64,000 nucleotides of DNA from Glycomyces amatae (GTDB taxonomy: Bacteria > Actinomycetota > Actinomycetes > Mycobacteriales > Micromonosporaceae): assembly GCF_020991375.1 (NCBI RefSeq), contig NZ_JAJLQZ010000020.1:1-64000 (forward strand), written 5' to 3'. The position numbers were made by a program, and so were the translations under genes. Positions 1-8,448 of this stretch are shown here, piece by piece (the stretch's first letter is position 1; each line of letters opens with the position of its first letter). The notes below the pieces were generated by a model. The model was not told the origin of the DNA and ran no database searches. It saw only the letters and a list, made by a program, of their open reading frames with translations.

Positions 1-1
1 G

Positions 2-55
2 GAATCCCTGCGCCTCCACACCCCCGACCGAGAACCGGCCCCCACCGGCGCCTGA
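2..55 (+). CDS. 3' end of an upstream gene (partial)
   Basis: The first bases read in one frame as ESLRLHTPDREPAPTGA and then a TGA stop. A perfect hairpin begins 26 bp downstream, as expected for a gene end. The fragment is too short to assign a family, and the rest lies outside the window. The frame choice is inferred from the terminator, not from homology. Confidence 0.35.
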   Translation, partial: ESLRLHTPDREPAPTGA

Positions 56-80
56 CCCGGCCAAGGGCCCGCCCGTAGTC

Positions 81-125
81 GATGCGAAAGCCCCGGCCTC
101 CTCGGGAGGCCGTGGCTTTCGCATC
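81..125 (+). terminator. Strong hairpin terminator
   Basis: A 12-bp perfect outer stem (81-92 with 114-125, GATGCGAAAGCC and its complement) encloses a second 7-bp stem (95-101 with 105-111). There is no U-tract, which is common for GC-rich actinomycete terminators. It closes the gene ending at 55. Confidence 0.75.
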
Positions 126-295
126 GGCGGTCCTTCCCGCTCCGCCGTCGCCGCCCGGCCGAACACCGGCTCCTCTGACCGAGCGCCGACCGGCTCCGGC
201 CCGTCCCACGGCCTCGGCGGCGAGGCCGCCGAGGAGCCCGCACGCGCTTTCCGCCTGATCCGTGGAGGGCGGGACATGTCGGTAGGGTTCGCCTC

Positions 296-805
296 ATGAA
301 TCGACTGGGACCGTTGCCGCAGGAGCTGCTCGACAGCTTCGCGGTCTCGTACGCCGTGGCGTGCGCCTTCTTCACCGACGCCGAGGGCCGCGTGCTGCTG
401 GTCAAGCCGAACCACCGCGACGACTGGCAGTTCGTCGGCGGCATGGTCGACACGGGCGAGTCCCCGCATGAGGCGTGCGCACGCGAGGTCAAGGAGGAGA
501 TCGGGCTGGACCTGCCGGTCGGTGATCTGCTGGTGCTCGACTATGCGCCGCGGCATGCGTTCGTGTCGGCGCCCATGACGATCTACGTCTTCGACGGCGG
601 GACCGTCGCGGACCCCGGGCTGATCCGGTTGCAGGAGGAGGAGCTGGAGGCGTTCGGCTTCTTCCCGCTGGAACAGGCGGCGTCCCTGTTCGTCGAGGTG
701 CACCGGTCGCGCGTCGCGATGGCGGCGGAGGCCCGGCGAACGGGGCGGACGGTGTACCAGCCCTTTCACGAGACGGAGTCCATCGGCGACCGCGAGGCGC
801 TTTGA
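296..805 (+). CDS. Nudix hydrolase
   Basis: This 169-aa cytosolic protein should hydrolyse a nucleoside-diphosphate-linked substrate. The Nudix box is complete: GGMVDTGESPHEACAREVKE followed by EIGL fits G-x5-E-x7-REUXEEXGU at about residues 48-70, and it supplies the metal-binding glutamates. The N-terminal segment VSYAVACAFFTDAEGRVLLV is the usual first strand of the fold. The substrate cannot be told from the sequence. The gene looks monocistronic. A TAGGGT box (283-288) lies 7 bp before the ATG and no Shine-Dalgarno sequence is visible, so a leaderless transcript is likely. Confidence 0.88.
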   Translation: MNRLGPLPQELLDSFAVSYAVACAFFTDAEGRVLLVKPNHRDDWQFVGGMVDTGESPHEACAREVKEEIGLDLPVGDLLVLDYAPRHAFVSAPMTIYVFDGGTVADPGLIRLQEEELEAFGFFPLEQAASLFVEVHRSRVAMAAEARRTGRTVYQPFHETESIGDREAL

Positions 806-892
806 GCGAGGCCGCGAGCAGGACCGACCCACCTGAGCCGCAACGGAACGGCACCGGTCCGCGGATCGAAGGCGCGATCAGTCGTCGCGGCG

Positions 893-1732
893 TCAGGGCG
901 AGGTGAACGGCTCGGTCAGGTGCGGCGTGGCCAGCCGCAGCACGCTGCCGGCCTCGACGTCGAGCATCCGCTCCCTCGAACGCCGTGCCTCTTCCGGGTC
1001 GACCTCGTGCGCGTACGCCAGTTCCGGGTGGAGCAGCTGGACCGCGTGCACGAGCAGGTCGCCGGTGACGACGGCCAGGTCGCGGCCGTCCTCCACGAGC
1101 ACGCTCTGGTGTCCCGGCGTGTGTCCCGGGGTGGCGACGACGCGGCCGGTCCGCAGCGGCGTGTCGCCGTCGAGCAGGCGCAGCTGCCCGGTGGCCTCCA
1201 AAGGCTCGACGAGGGAGCCGCGCAGCTGCGGGTTGAGCGAGTCGATCGCCTCGAGTTCCCTGCGCTGCAAGAGGTATTCGGCGTTGGGGAAGTAGGGGTG
1301 CGGGTCGGGGCGCGGCGTCTCGCCGTACTTGTTGTGCCCGTTGACGACCGCCCAGCCGATGTGATCGGTGTGCAGGTGGGTGAGGACCACGGTGTCCACT
1401 TCGTCCGGATCGATCCCGGCGGCGGCGAGCGACTGCGGGAGCAGGCCGGGCACCGGCGCCCAGGAGGCGGCGGGGCTGTCGGCGGGGCCGATCCCGGCGT
1501 CGACCACGGTGAGGCCCTGCTCGGCGCGGATCGCGAACGCGCGGAACTGGAGCAGCCAGCGCCCGTCGGCGTCGACCGCGCCCGGGTCGAGGCGGTCGGC
1601 CGCGGCCCACTGCTCGGCGGTGGCGTCGGGGAACGCCTCGGCGCGCGGTGAGAAGAAGGGGCCCGTCGCATCGGGAAGGGCGATGATCTCGGCTGATCCG
1701 ATCCGGATGGCGGGAGTGCGCATGGGGGTCAT
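893..1732 (-). CDS. MBL-fold metallo-hydrolase
   Basis: A metallo-beta-lactamase-fold hydrolase of about 279 aa. The metal motif HLHTDHIGW is present, followed by the second-site motif TPGHTPGHQSV and a downstream acidic segment (VTGDLLVHAVQ), so both metal sites look intact. The insert with HNKYGETPRPDPHPYFPNAE and the length resemble lactonase or PNGM-like members of the superfamily; the substrate is unknown. The start is set at MTPMRTPAIRIG because the longer reading frame upstream adds a Trp/Arg-rich stretch unlike the family. ATG at 1723 is an alternative. It reads toward the Nudix gene. Confidence 0.85.
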   Translation of the reverse strand: MTPMRTPAIRIGSAEIIALPDATGPFFSPRAEAFPDATAEQWAAADRLDPGAVDADGRWLLQFRAFAIRAEQGLTVVDAGIGPADSPAASWAPVPGLLPQSLAAAGIDPDEVDTVVLTHLHTDHIGWAVVNGHNKYGETPRPDPHPYFPNAEYLLQRRELEAIDSLNPQLRGSLVEPLEATGQLRLLDGDTPLRTGRVVATPGHTPGHQSVLVEDGRDLAVVTGDLLVHAVQLLHPELAYAHEVDPEEARRSRERMLDVEAGSVLRLATPHLTEPFTSP

Positions 1733-1876
1733 GCCGCGATCCTGCCACGCCGCGCGTGTGCCCCAGCGGTCGTGGCCGGATCGCGGCATCGCCGAATGCT
1801 GCAGGTGCGCGACGCCCTGCTCGACGGCGCGGCGACGGCCCTCGACCAGTCGGCTGAAGGGCTGCCCCCGTATCGG

Positions 1877-3154
1877 TCAGGCTTCGGCGAACGGGTACTC
1901 GGTGGGCTCGGCGGTGGGGAGGTAGGCGACCATGTCGTAGTCGTCGAGGACGGGCGAGTCGGCGAAGTAGTCCTCCATGCGGAGTTTCGTGAACGACCCG
2001 GCGTCGCCGGTCGCGGTGCGGGCCTCGCGGAGGTTTGCGATCGTGAGCGGTGCCGGGCCGGTGAAGGCCGTCTCGACGCTGTCGTCCGGCGGGATCTGGA
2101 GCGGCCGGATGCTGAACGCGAATCCTTCGGGCTCCTCAGGGTCCAGTTCACTGCGGACGGCACTTCCGTCGCCGCTTGTGGCGGCGATGGCGGCGTACTC
2201 GTCGCCGAGGGCTTGGGCCAGGTGGTATCCGGCGGGGAAGCGACCGGCTGCGGCGTCGGCGGCGGTCGCGGTGCGGCGGAGGTGGACGTTGTGCAGTCCG
2301 AGCACGACGCGGGTGTCGGGGCCGTTCGCTTGGAGCAGCCCGATGACCGTCTCTGCCATGGCGTTGTCGAGGTTGGTCGGTCCGACCGGTAGCCCGTGCC
2401 CGGTCATGTCCCGGGTGAAGTGGTCGATGTGCCAGGCGCGGCGCAGGTGTGCCATCGCCTCGGCATGAGATCGCTGGTTCCCTTGTGCGCGTTGATGAGC
2501 GGACATGCTTTCGAAGCGCAGCTGTAGTCGGCTTAGAGCGGCGGTCAGCGCGTCGCGGGCGGCGTCGCCCATCTCCTCGTAGGCGGTGAGGGTCTTGACG
2601 ATCGATGGGTCGGGATAGTGCGACGCGGCCTTGATCGCCGATCGGGCCAGCGGCAGGGCTTCGGGATCGTGCCGTTCGAGGTACGACGCCACTTCGGACA
2701 GTTCTCCGAGCGGCGACGTCCGGTCGTCGCCCGGGAGGATCCCTGCGAACCGCACCGGCCTTGCGGCCCCGCGGTTGTACTCGCGCAGCCAGGTGAGGGT
2801 GCGGTGCATGTCCTGGCACCGGGCCAGGCCGGTGCCGGTGGTGGCGGCGGCGGCCTCCTCGACGGTGCCGGGGCCGCCCGCGGTCCAGGCGTCGACGGTA
2901 CGCGATTCGAGGACCGCCGCCTCGAAGGCGTAGACGTTGAAGCCGCAGCGTTCGACGAGGAACCGCAGCAGGCGGTGGCGCAGTCGGTAGAACTCGCGCA
3001 TGTGGTGGGCGCTCTCGCCGATGCCGACGACGCGGGCGTTCCCGATCATGTCGCGCAGCGGCTCGAGGTCGTCCAGCGGCGCGTCCGGATCGAGCGTGTC
3101 GGCGGTCGCGGCGTATTCGGCGATCCAGTCCCGAAGCGGCGTGGGGTTGTTCAT
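1877..3154 (-). CDS. Erythromycin esterase family protein
   Basis: A 425-aa protein of the erythromycin esterase (Ere) superfamily. The conserved core GIGESAHHMREFYRLRHRLL carries the Glu and His residues used in catalysis, followed by VYAFEAAVLESRTVDAW and the FAGILPGDD segment. Members hydrolyse macrolide lactones or unknown esters, and many environmental homologues have no proven resistance role. The start ATG at 3154 leaves 4 nt after the stop of the upstream NmrA-like gene, so the two are probably co-transcribed. A longer upstream extension overlaps that gene and is rejected. Confidence 0.85.
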   Translation of the reverse strand: MNNPTPLRDWIAEYAATADTLDPDAPLDDLEPLRDMIGNARVVGIGESAHHMREFYRLRHRLLRFLVERCGFNVYAFEAAVLESRTVDAWTAGGPGTVEEAAAATTGTGLARCQDMHRTLTWLREYNRGAARPVRFAGILPGDDRTSPLGELSEVASYLERHDPEALPLARSAIKAASHYPDPSIVKTLTAYEEMGDAARDALTAALSRLQLRFESMSAHQRAQGNQRSHAEAMAHLRRAWHIDHFTRDMTGHGLPVGPTNLDNAMAETVIGLLQANGPDTRVVLGLHNVHLRRTATAADAAAGRFPAGYHLAQALGDEYAAIAATSGDGSAVRSELDPEEPEGFAFSIRPLQIPPDDSVETAFTGPAPLTIANLREARTATGDAGSFTKLRMEDYFADSPVLDDYDMVAYLPTAEPTEYPFAEA

Positions 3155-3158
3155 GAGA

Positions 3159-4022
3159 TCAGACGACTCCGTTCGTGAAGTGCGCGGCATGGTCGCGGGC
3201 CCAGTCCAGAAAGGAGTGTGCGGGACGGCCGAGGATCCGCTCGACCTCGTCGGTGACCGCGGCCTGCCGGCCGTCGAAGGCGGCGAAGCGGGCGATGAAC
3301 GAGGCCGTGAGTTCCGGCGGCTGGCCCATGGCGTCGAACTGCTCTGCGATGTCGAACAACGTGACGTCCCGGTACAGCAGCGGCCTGCCGGTGGCCTCGG
3401 CGAGGGCATCGACCATGGCGGCGTGGCTGATCGCCTCCGGCCCGGTCAGGACCGGCTTGCGCCCCAGGAGATCATCGTGCAGGAGCGCGTGGGCGCCGAC
3501 CTCGGCGACGTCCCTGGGGTCGACGGCGGCTTCGGTGAAGTCAGGGCAGGGCCAGGCCACCTCGTCGCCGCGCGCCAGCTGCCCGCCCCACAGCGGCAGG
3601 GCCATGTTGGCGTACACATCCGGTCGCAGACTCACCCACTCCAGGCCGCTCGCTTCGGCCGCGGCCTCGCATTCCCGGTTGCGATCACCGATATACCGGG
3701 AGGGCTGCAATGCCAGCGAGTGCTCGACGTTATAGGCCGCCAACGCGACCAGGCGGCGAACGCCCTTGCGGCGCGCCAGGTCGGCGAACTCGCCGACCGC
3801 GTCGCCGATCGCTCTGGAGTTGAGGAAGACCGCTCGCGCGCCGTGGAGGTGCCCGGTGACCGTGTCCGGTCGCGACGGGTCGCCGCCGACGACTTCGACA
3901 CCGTCTGGGAAGTCGGCACTGTCGGGGTCGCGGGTGAGGGCCCGCACCTCGGCTCCTTGCGCTGCGAGCGCCGCCACCAGCGGCCGTCCGACCGCTCCGG
4001 TCGCACCGGTAACGAGGATCAT
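3159..4022 (-). CDS. NmrA-like NAD(P)-binding protein
   Basis: A 287-aa atypical short-chain dehydrogenase of the NmrA/HSCARG type. The Rossmann motif VTGATGAVGRPLVAALAAQG sits at the extreme N terminus, followed by an arginine (RALTRD) that often marks NADP binding. The catalytic YxxxK is not evident, so it may be a redox sensor or a quinone/flavin reductase rather than a classic dehydrogenase. ATG 4022 is chosen because it begins directly at the first beta strand (MILVTGATG). It is the first gene of a tight pair with the Ere-family gene. Confidence 0.85.
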   Translation of the reverse strand: MILVTGATGAVGRPLVAALAAQGAEVRALTRDPDSADFPDGVEVVGGDPSRPDTVTGHLHGARAVFLNSRAIGDAVGEFADLARRKGVRRLVALAAYNVEHSLALQPSRYIGDRNRECEAAAEASGLEWVSLRPDVYANMALPLWGGQLARGDEVAWPCPDFTEAAVDPRDVAEVGAHALLHDDLLGRKPVLTGPEAISHAAMVDALAEATGRPLLYRDVTLFDIAEQFDAMGQPPELTASFIARFAAFDGRQAAVTDEVERILGRPAHSFLDWARDHAAHFTNGVV

Positions 4023-4303
4023 GAGTCTCAGCTCCAATCACATTGCCGCCCAACTGCTGGCAAGCATGCCGCCGGATCGAGGCGGGGGCGTCGATCCGGC
4101 GTCGAATATCGCGCGTACCCCAGCGGACGCAGCACGGCGCCGGCCTACGGCCCCGGGCGTAGGTCGGGGAGCGAGGACTGATTGATCTGCGCGGCGACTG
4201 TTCCTTACCTTCGGCAGGGGCGGGTTCGGCCCTTCTGCCGAGGCGGCTCCCCTCCTCGCCACGTAACCTTTCGCGGGAACCGAATCTATGGGAAGGACCC
4301 TCC

Positions 4304-5140
4304 TTGAGCAGTGAGATGAGCATCGTCGACGCGCTCGTCCTCGGCGTTGTCGAAGGCATCACCGAGTTCCTGCCGATCTCCTCGACCGGCCACCTGGTGC
4401 TGTTCTCCGAGTTTCTCGGCCTCGACCCGGCCGACCGCTCGGTGATCGCCTTCAACGCGCTCATCCAGGGCGGCGCCATCCTGGCGATCCTCGCCTACTT
4501 CACCAAGGACATCTGGCGGATCGTCAAGGGCTTCAGCGTCGGCCTGTTCCGCCCCGACCGGCGCGGCATCGACTACCGGTACGGCTGGTACGTCATCATC
4601 GGCACCGTTCCCATCGGCCTCGCCGGGATCCTCCTGTCCGGCTACGTCGACCGGATCTTCAACCTCTGGGTCGTCGCCTTCGGCGCGATCGGCTGGACCT
4701 TCGTCATGTGGTTCGGCGAACGCGTCGCCACCCACCAGCGCACCGAGCTGCACGCGAACTGGAAGGACGCCGTGTTCGTCGGCCTCGTCCAGGTCCTCTC
4801 GCTGTTCCCGGGCGTCTCCCGCTCCGGTGCGTCCATGACCGCGGGCCTCCTGCGGGACTTCGACCGCGAGAGCGCCACCCGCTTCTCCTTCCTGCTGGGC
4901 ATCCCGGCCCTCACCGGCGCGGGCATCCTCGAACTCGACGAGCTCGGCGGCGGCTCGGTCCCGCTCGGCGCGATCATCACCGGCGTGCTCGTCTCGGCGG
5001 TCGTCGCCTACATCTCGGTCGCCTGGCTGATGCGGTTCGTCTCCAGCCACACCTTCATGCCGTTCGTCTGGTACCGCTTCGCCTTCGGCGGCATCATCCT
5101 GCTGCTGCTCGCCACTGGCCTCGTCGGCTCGGGCGGCTGA
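4304..5140 (+). CDS. uppP: Undecaprenyl-diphosphatase UppP
   Basis: This polytopic membrane phosphatase of 278 aa converts undecaprenyl diphosphate to the monophosphate lipid carrier for peptidoglycan and other envelope polymers. Both family signatures are present: VVEGITEFLPISSTGHL near the N terminus and FPGVSRSGASMTAG in the middle (about residues 167-180). The translation starts at TTG 4304, supported by GGAAGGA six bases upstream; an in-frame ATG at 4316 is the alternative. Length and hydrophobic pattern are normal for BacA/UppP. Overproduction of homologues gives bacitracin resistance. Confidence 0.95.
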   Translation: MSSEMSIVDALVLGVVEGITEFLPISSTGHLVLFSEFLGLDPADRSVIAFNALIQGGAILAILAYFTKDIWRIVKGFSVGLFRPDRRGIDYRYGWYVIIGTVPIGLAGILLSGYVDRIFNLWVVAFGAIGWTFVMWFGERVATHQRTELHANWKDAVFVGLVQVLSLFPGVSRSGASMTAGLLRDFDRESATRFSFLLGIPALTGAGILELDELGGGSVPLGAIITGVLVSAVVAYISVAWLMRFVSSHTFMPFVWYRFAFGGIILLLLATGLVGSGG

Positions 5141-5179
5141 CCCGATCGCGGCGGAGCGCCACCCCGGCGACCAGGGCGG

Positions 5180-5210
5180 TTGCCTTGGAGTGCGCTCCAG
5201 GTTCTAGGCT
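5180..5210 (+). promoter_or_regulatory. MerR-type promoter with 19-bp spacer
   Basis: TTGCCT (5180-5185) and TAGGCT (5205-5210) are separated by 19 bp, the over-long spacing typical of MerR-activated promoters. The spacer carries the dyad CTTGGAG-TGCG-CTCCAGG (5184-5201). No MerR gene is adjacent, so the regulator would act in trans. It drives the epimerase gene at 5305. Confidence 0.6.
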
Positions 5211-5232
5211 TCGGGCCGTACGGCCCGAAGCC
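5207..5232 (+). other. 26-bp perfect palindrome in the 5' leader
   Basis: Positions 5207-5232 are exactly self-complementary (arms GGCTTCGGGCCG and its complement around TA). It overlaps the predicted -10 box and the start of the leader, so it could act as an operator, or form a hairpin in the RNA ahead of the epimerase gene. Confidence 0.6.
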
Positions 5233-5304
5233 GGCGGCTCCGCCGCCCTCGGGCGCGACGCCGCGCGGCAGCGGGCCGCGGGCACTATCGAAGGGGGACG
5301 CGCC

Positions 5305-6159
5305 ATGGCGCGAGTGGCGGTGACCGGAGGCAGCGGCAAACTCGGCCGCGCCTGCGTGCGGGACCTGGTCGAGCACGGCTGGGACGTGGTCAACCTCGAC
5401 CGCGCGCCCTCGCCCGACGGCCTCGCCCCCTACCTGAGCATCGACCTCACCGACTACGGCCAGGTGGTCGGCGCCCTCACCGGCGTCGACGACCGCTACG
5501 ACCGCCTCGACGCGGTCGTCCACCTCGCCGCGATCCCCGCCCCCGGCCTCCAGGCCAACTCGGCGGTCTTCCGCAACAACATCCTGAGCACCTACAACGT
5601 CTTCGCCGCCGCGAAGGTCGCCGGGATCGACAACGTCGTCTGGGCCTCCAGTGAGACCGTCCTCGGCCTCCCCTTCGAGACCCCGCCGCCCTACCTCCCG
5701 GTCGACGAGGAGTACGCGCCCCGCCCCGAGTCCACCTACTCCCTCGTCAAGACCCTCGAGGAGACCATGGTCGGCGAGCTCTGCCGCTGGAACCCCGCGC
5801 TCAAGGCCACGGGCCTGCGCTTCTCGAACGTCATGTACGTCGAGGACTACGCGGCCTTCCCCTCGTTCGAGAGCGACCCGGGCCTGCGGAACTGGAACCT
5901 CTGGTCCTACATCGACGCCCGCGACGGCGCCCAGGCGGTCCGCCTCGGCCTCGAACGCGACGGCACCGGCAAGGAGGTCTTCGTGATCGCCTCACCGGAC
6001 ACCGTGATGTCCACGCCCACAGCCGAACTCGTCAAGGCCCACTATCCGGACCTGGAGCTCCGGCGCCCGGTCGAGGGCCACGAGACGCTCCTGTCGATCG
6101 ACAAGGCCCGCAGGGTCCTCGGCTACGACCCGCGGCACTCCTGGCGCGACCACGTCTGA
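5305..6159 (+). CDS. NAD-dependent epimerase/dehydratase
   Basis: A 284-aa extended short-chain dehydrogenase. VTGGSGKLGRACVRDLVEHG is the nucleotide-binding loop, LAAIPAPGLQANSAVFRNN is the typical second motif, and the catalytic set is seen as SSE (about residue 116) and YSLVK (about residue 147). It probably acts on a sugar nucleotide or a related NAD-linked substrate; the exact reaction is not clear. AAGGGGGA at 5291-5298 fixes the ATG. It is a single gene under a MerR-type promoter, suggesting induction by a stress or an electrophile. Confidence 0.88.
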   Translation: MARVAVTGGSGKLGRACVRDLVEHGWDVVNLDRAPSPDGLAPYLSIDLTDYGQVVGALTGVDDRYDRLDAVVHLAAIPAPGLQANSAVFRNNILSTYNVFAAAKVAGIDNVVWASSETVLGLPFETPPPYLPVDEEYAPRPESTYSLVKTLEETMVGELCRWNPALKATGLRFSNVMYVEDYAAFPSFESDPGLRNWNLWSYIDARDGAQAVRLGLERDGTGKEVFVIASPDTVMSTPTAELVKAHYPDLELRRPVEGHETLLSIDKARRVLGYDPRHSWRDHV

Positions 6160-6260
6160 CCCGCTGCCGCGGCCGACCGCGCCGGTGGTCGGCCGCGTGC
6201 CCGCCGGGATTCGCTAAGGTGAGGGCCTCCAGACCCGATTCCCGAAAGGCGGTCGTGGAG

Positions 6261-7388
6261 ATGCGTTGTGCCGCAATACTTCTGGCTGCCGGTTCGCTCG
6301 CGCTCACCGGATGCTCCGATGAGGGCGCCGAAGTCACCGACGAGGACATCGCCGGCATCGAAGCGAGCCTCGCCAACGGCTCCGAGCTGTCCTGGGAGCT
6401 GACCCAGGCGGAAACCCGCGTCGCGGCCATGTGCATGGAGGACCTGGGCTTCGACGTCCACGACGAGAACGCCCTCCACGGGGGCGTGACCCCGGGGCGG
6501 TTCGAGGGCTTCGCCTCGCCGTACGCCCGGATCCCCACGGTCGAGCAGGCCGAGGAGTTCGCCTTCGGCCAATGGATCTCCTTCGGCGACTCGCCCGACG
6601 CCGAGGCCGTGCGCGAAGACCCGGACTACCTCGCGTTCACCGCCGCGGAGGACGGCTGGTGGGATCCCGCATGGGATGCGGCCCACGAGGAGTGGCAGGC
6701 GACCGACGAGGAGTACCGGCAGGCTTGGGAGGAGGCGTTCCTAGGGCCGGAGCGCGTCGCGTACGAGGCCGCCATGTCCGAGGCGCTCCAGGCGGGCGAG
6801 GACCCGGCCGAGATCGACCTCGGGCGGCAGCCGCCCTTCGGCGGCTGCGAGCTGGAGACGATCGAGATCGTCTACGGCGGGCCCGAGCGGTGGGAGGCGG
6901 ACGACGGCGACTACTGGAGCAGGCCCGACACCGAGAACCCGCTCGCCTCGCTCGGCGACGCCGGATACGGCGAGTTCTCGGCCCGGTACGTCGAACAGGA
7001 GCAGGCGTTCCTCGACTGCCTCGACGAACGCGGATACGGCCGGTGGGAGTTCGACGAGGTCGGCCGGCTGCCGACGGTCGACTACCTGTCCCGCGCGTAC
7101 CCCGAGGCGATCGAGTTGTTCGGCATGCCCGACGACGAGAGCGTCCCCGAACTGACCGACGAGGCCGAAGACCTGCTCCAGGCCGAGGGGCCGGAGGCGT
7201 TCGAGTTCGCGATGGCGCTGGACTTCGCCGAGTGCGCCGAGGATTCGGGGCTGCGCGACGGCACCGAAGCGGCCTGGGCCCGCATGAAGGTCGAGCAGCT
7301 CATCGACCGCGAGACCGAGGTCTACGCCTGGGAGCAGGAGATCGAGGGGTACCTCGCCAACGCCCAGGACCACCTCGCCGGAGGCTAG
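6261..7388 (+). CDS. Lipoprotein of unknown function (paralogue 1)
   Basis: A 375-aa predicted lipoprotein. The first 18 residues form a lipoprotein signal ending in the lipobox LTGC (Cys18). The rest is acidic, rich in Glu, Asp, Trp and Tyr, with no family I recognise. It is clearly paralogous to the protein at 8449. Shared blocks include SYE-type helices, FGGCELETIEIVYGGP, EFAMALDFAECAEDSGLRDG and EVYAWEQEIEGYLA, and the Cys residues in these blocks are conserved. The start ATG is the position conserved in both paralogues; GTG 6255 is possible here. The two upstream regions share CCCGAAAGGCGGTC, containing the ribosome site, and a TA-N3-T box farther up (6215-6220). Confidence 0.85.
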   Translation: MRCAAILLAAGSLALTGCSDEGAEVTDEDIAGIEASLANGSELSWELTQAETRVAAMCMEDLGFDVHDENALHGGVTPGRFEGFASPYARIPTVEQAEEFAFGQWISFGDSPDAEAVREDPDYLAFTAAEDGWWDPAWDAAHEEWQATDEEYRQAWEEAFLGPERVAYEAAMSEALQAGEDPAEIDLGRQPPFGGCELETIEIVYGGPERWEADDGDYWSRPDTENPLASLGDAGYGEFSARYVEQEQAFLDCLDERGYGRWEFDEVGRLPTVDYLSRAYPEAIELFGMPDDESVPELTDEAEDLLQAEGPEAFEFAMALDFAECAEDSGLRDGTEAAWARMKVEQLIDRETEVYAWEQEIEGYLANAQDHLAGG

Positions 7389-7417
7389 AGCGCCTGCGGC
7401 CGCGCACTGCCCGGGGG

Positions 7418-8290
7418 TCAGTCCGCCCGGTACCAGATGTGGAAGTCGTCGTACTCGTGCACGCCCGGCGCGCCGCCGATCTCCTCCAGCGCCGTTTGCA
7501 GCGCCCGCAGCTGCTCGACCTTCATCGGCAGCGCCGCCTCGTCCGGCTGGTGGCTCCACCCGCGCGGGTAGGCCTCGCCCGGCTCGGTCGACATCTCCAC
7601 ATGGCAGCCCAGCAGGTGCGACACCGGGTGCTCATCGCACCACGACACCAGCCGGTCCACTGTGGCCTTGTAGGCGTCCCAGTCCTGGACGTACAGGTGC
7701 CCGGGGTACAACGTGTCGCCGGTGAGCAGGAGCCGCGTCCACCGGTCGTAGAACACGGTCGCCGACGCGTGGTGCCCCGGTCCCGGGATCACGTCGACCA
7801 CCCGGCCGCCGAGGTCCAGTTCGCGGGGCGTGGCCGGCCAGTCGTCGAACCCGTAGAACGCGGTCACCGCCTCCAGGCCCGGCCCCACGATCCGGGTGCG
7901 CGGCCGGTCGGCGAACTGGCCGTCCGCCGCCTTGTGGTCGCCGTGCCCGTGGGTGTGGGCCACGATCAGCCGGTAGTCCTCGCGCGGGTGGCGCTCCAGC
8001 CAGTCGGCGATGTGCGCGTCCACGACCTCGCGCAGCGGGAAGTACTCGGGTTCTGCCGTGGCCCCGGTGTCGATCAGCAGCGCCGACCTGTGCCCGAACA
8101 GCAGGAACATGAACGGCGCCTCGAAGTTCACGGACATGTTCTGCCGCATGATGACCGTGTGCTCTTCGGCCGCGTGCGACTGGATCTCCGGCGCCGGGTC
8201 GTGCTTGGCCGAGGGCCAGCCCGCGTGCCACTCGACGGCGAGGTCGGGCACGCGGCCGCCGGGCCCGAAGGTCCTGGTCCTGGATGTCAA
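7418..8290 (-). CDS. MBL-fold metallo-hydrolase
   Basis: A 290-aa metallo-beta-lactamase-fold protein. The metal ligands appear as HTHGHGDH (about residue 115), PGPGHHASATVFYDR and LLTGDTLYPG, so it is likely an active hydrolase. The substrate is unknown; the layout resembles the glyoxalase II/lactonase-like group with an N-terminal substrate-lid segment. It has no signal peptide and should be cytosolic. It lies between, and opposite to, two paralogous lipoprotein genes. Whether it belongs to their function or was simply caught between the duplicates cannot be told. Confidence 0.85.
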   Translation of the reverse strand: MTSRTRTFGPGGRVPDLAVEWHAGWPSAKHDPAPEIQSHAAEEHTVIMRQNMSVNFEAPFMFLLFGHRSALLIDTGATAEPEYFPLREVVDAHIADWLERHPREDYRLIVAHTHGHGDHKAADGQFADRPRTRIVGPGLEAVTAFYGFDDWPATPRELDLGGRVVDVIPGPGHHASATVFYDRWTRLLLTGDTLYPGHLYVQDWDAYKATVDRLVSWCDEHPVSHLLGCHVEMSTEPGEAYPRGWSHQPDEAALPMKVEQLRALQTALEEIGGAPGVHEYDDFHIWYRAD

Positions 8291-8448
8291 AGTCGTCTCC
8301 TCCTCGGAGGCCGGGCACCGCTCGCGCCCGGCTGCTCCCGCCGCGAGCGTATCCAGCGCCGCCCGCTCCCCGCACGGCTTTTACGGCCGCCGCCGTTCGC
8401 TACAGTGGCGGTCTCATGACCACCCACCCCCGAAAGGCGGTCACCGAG

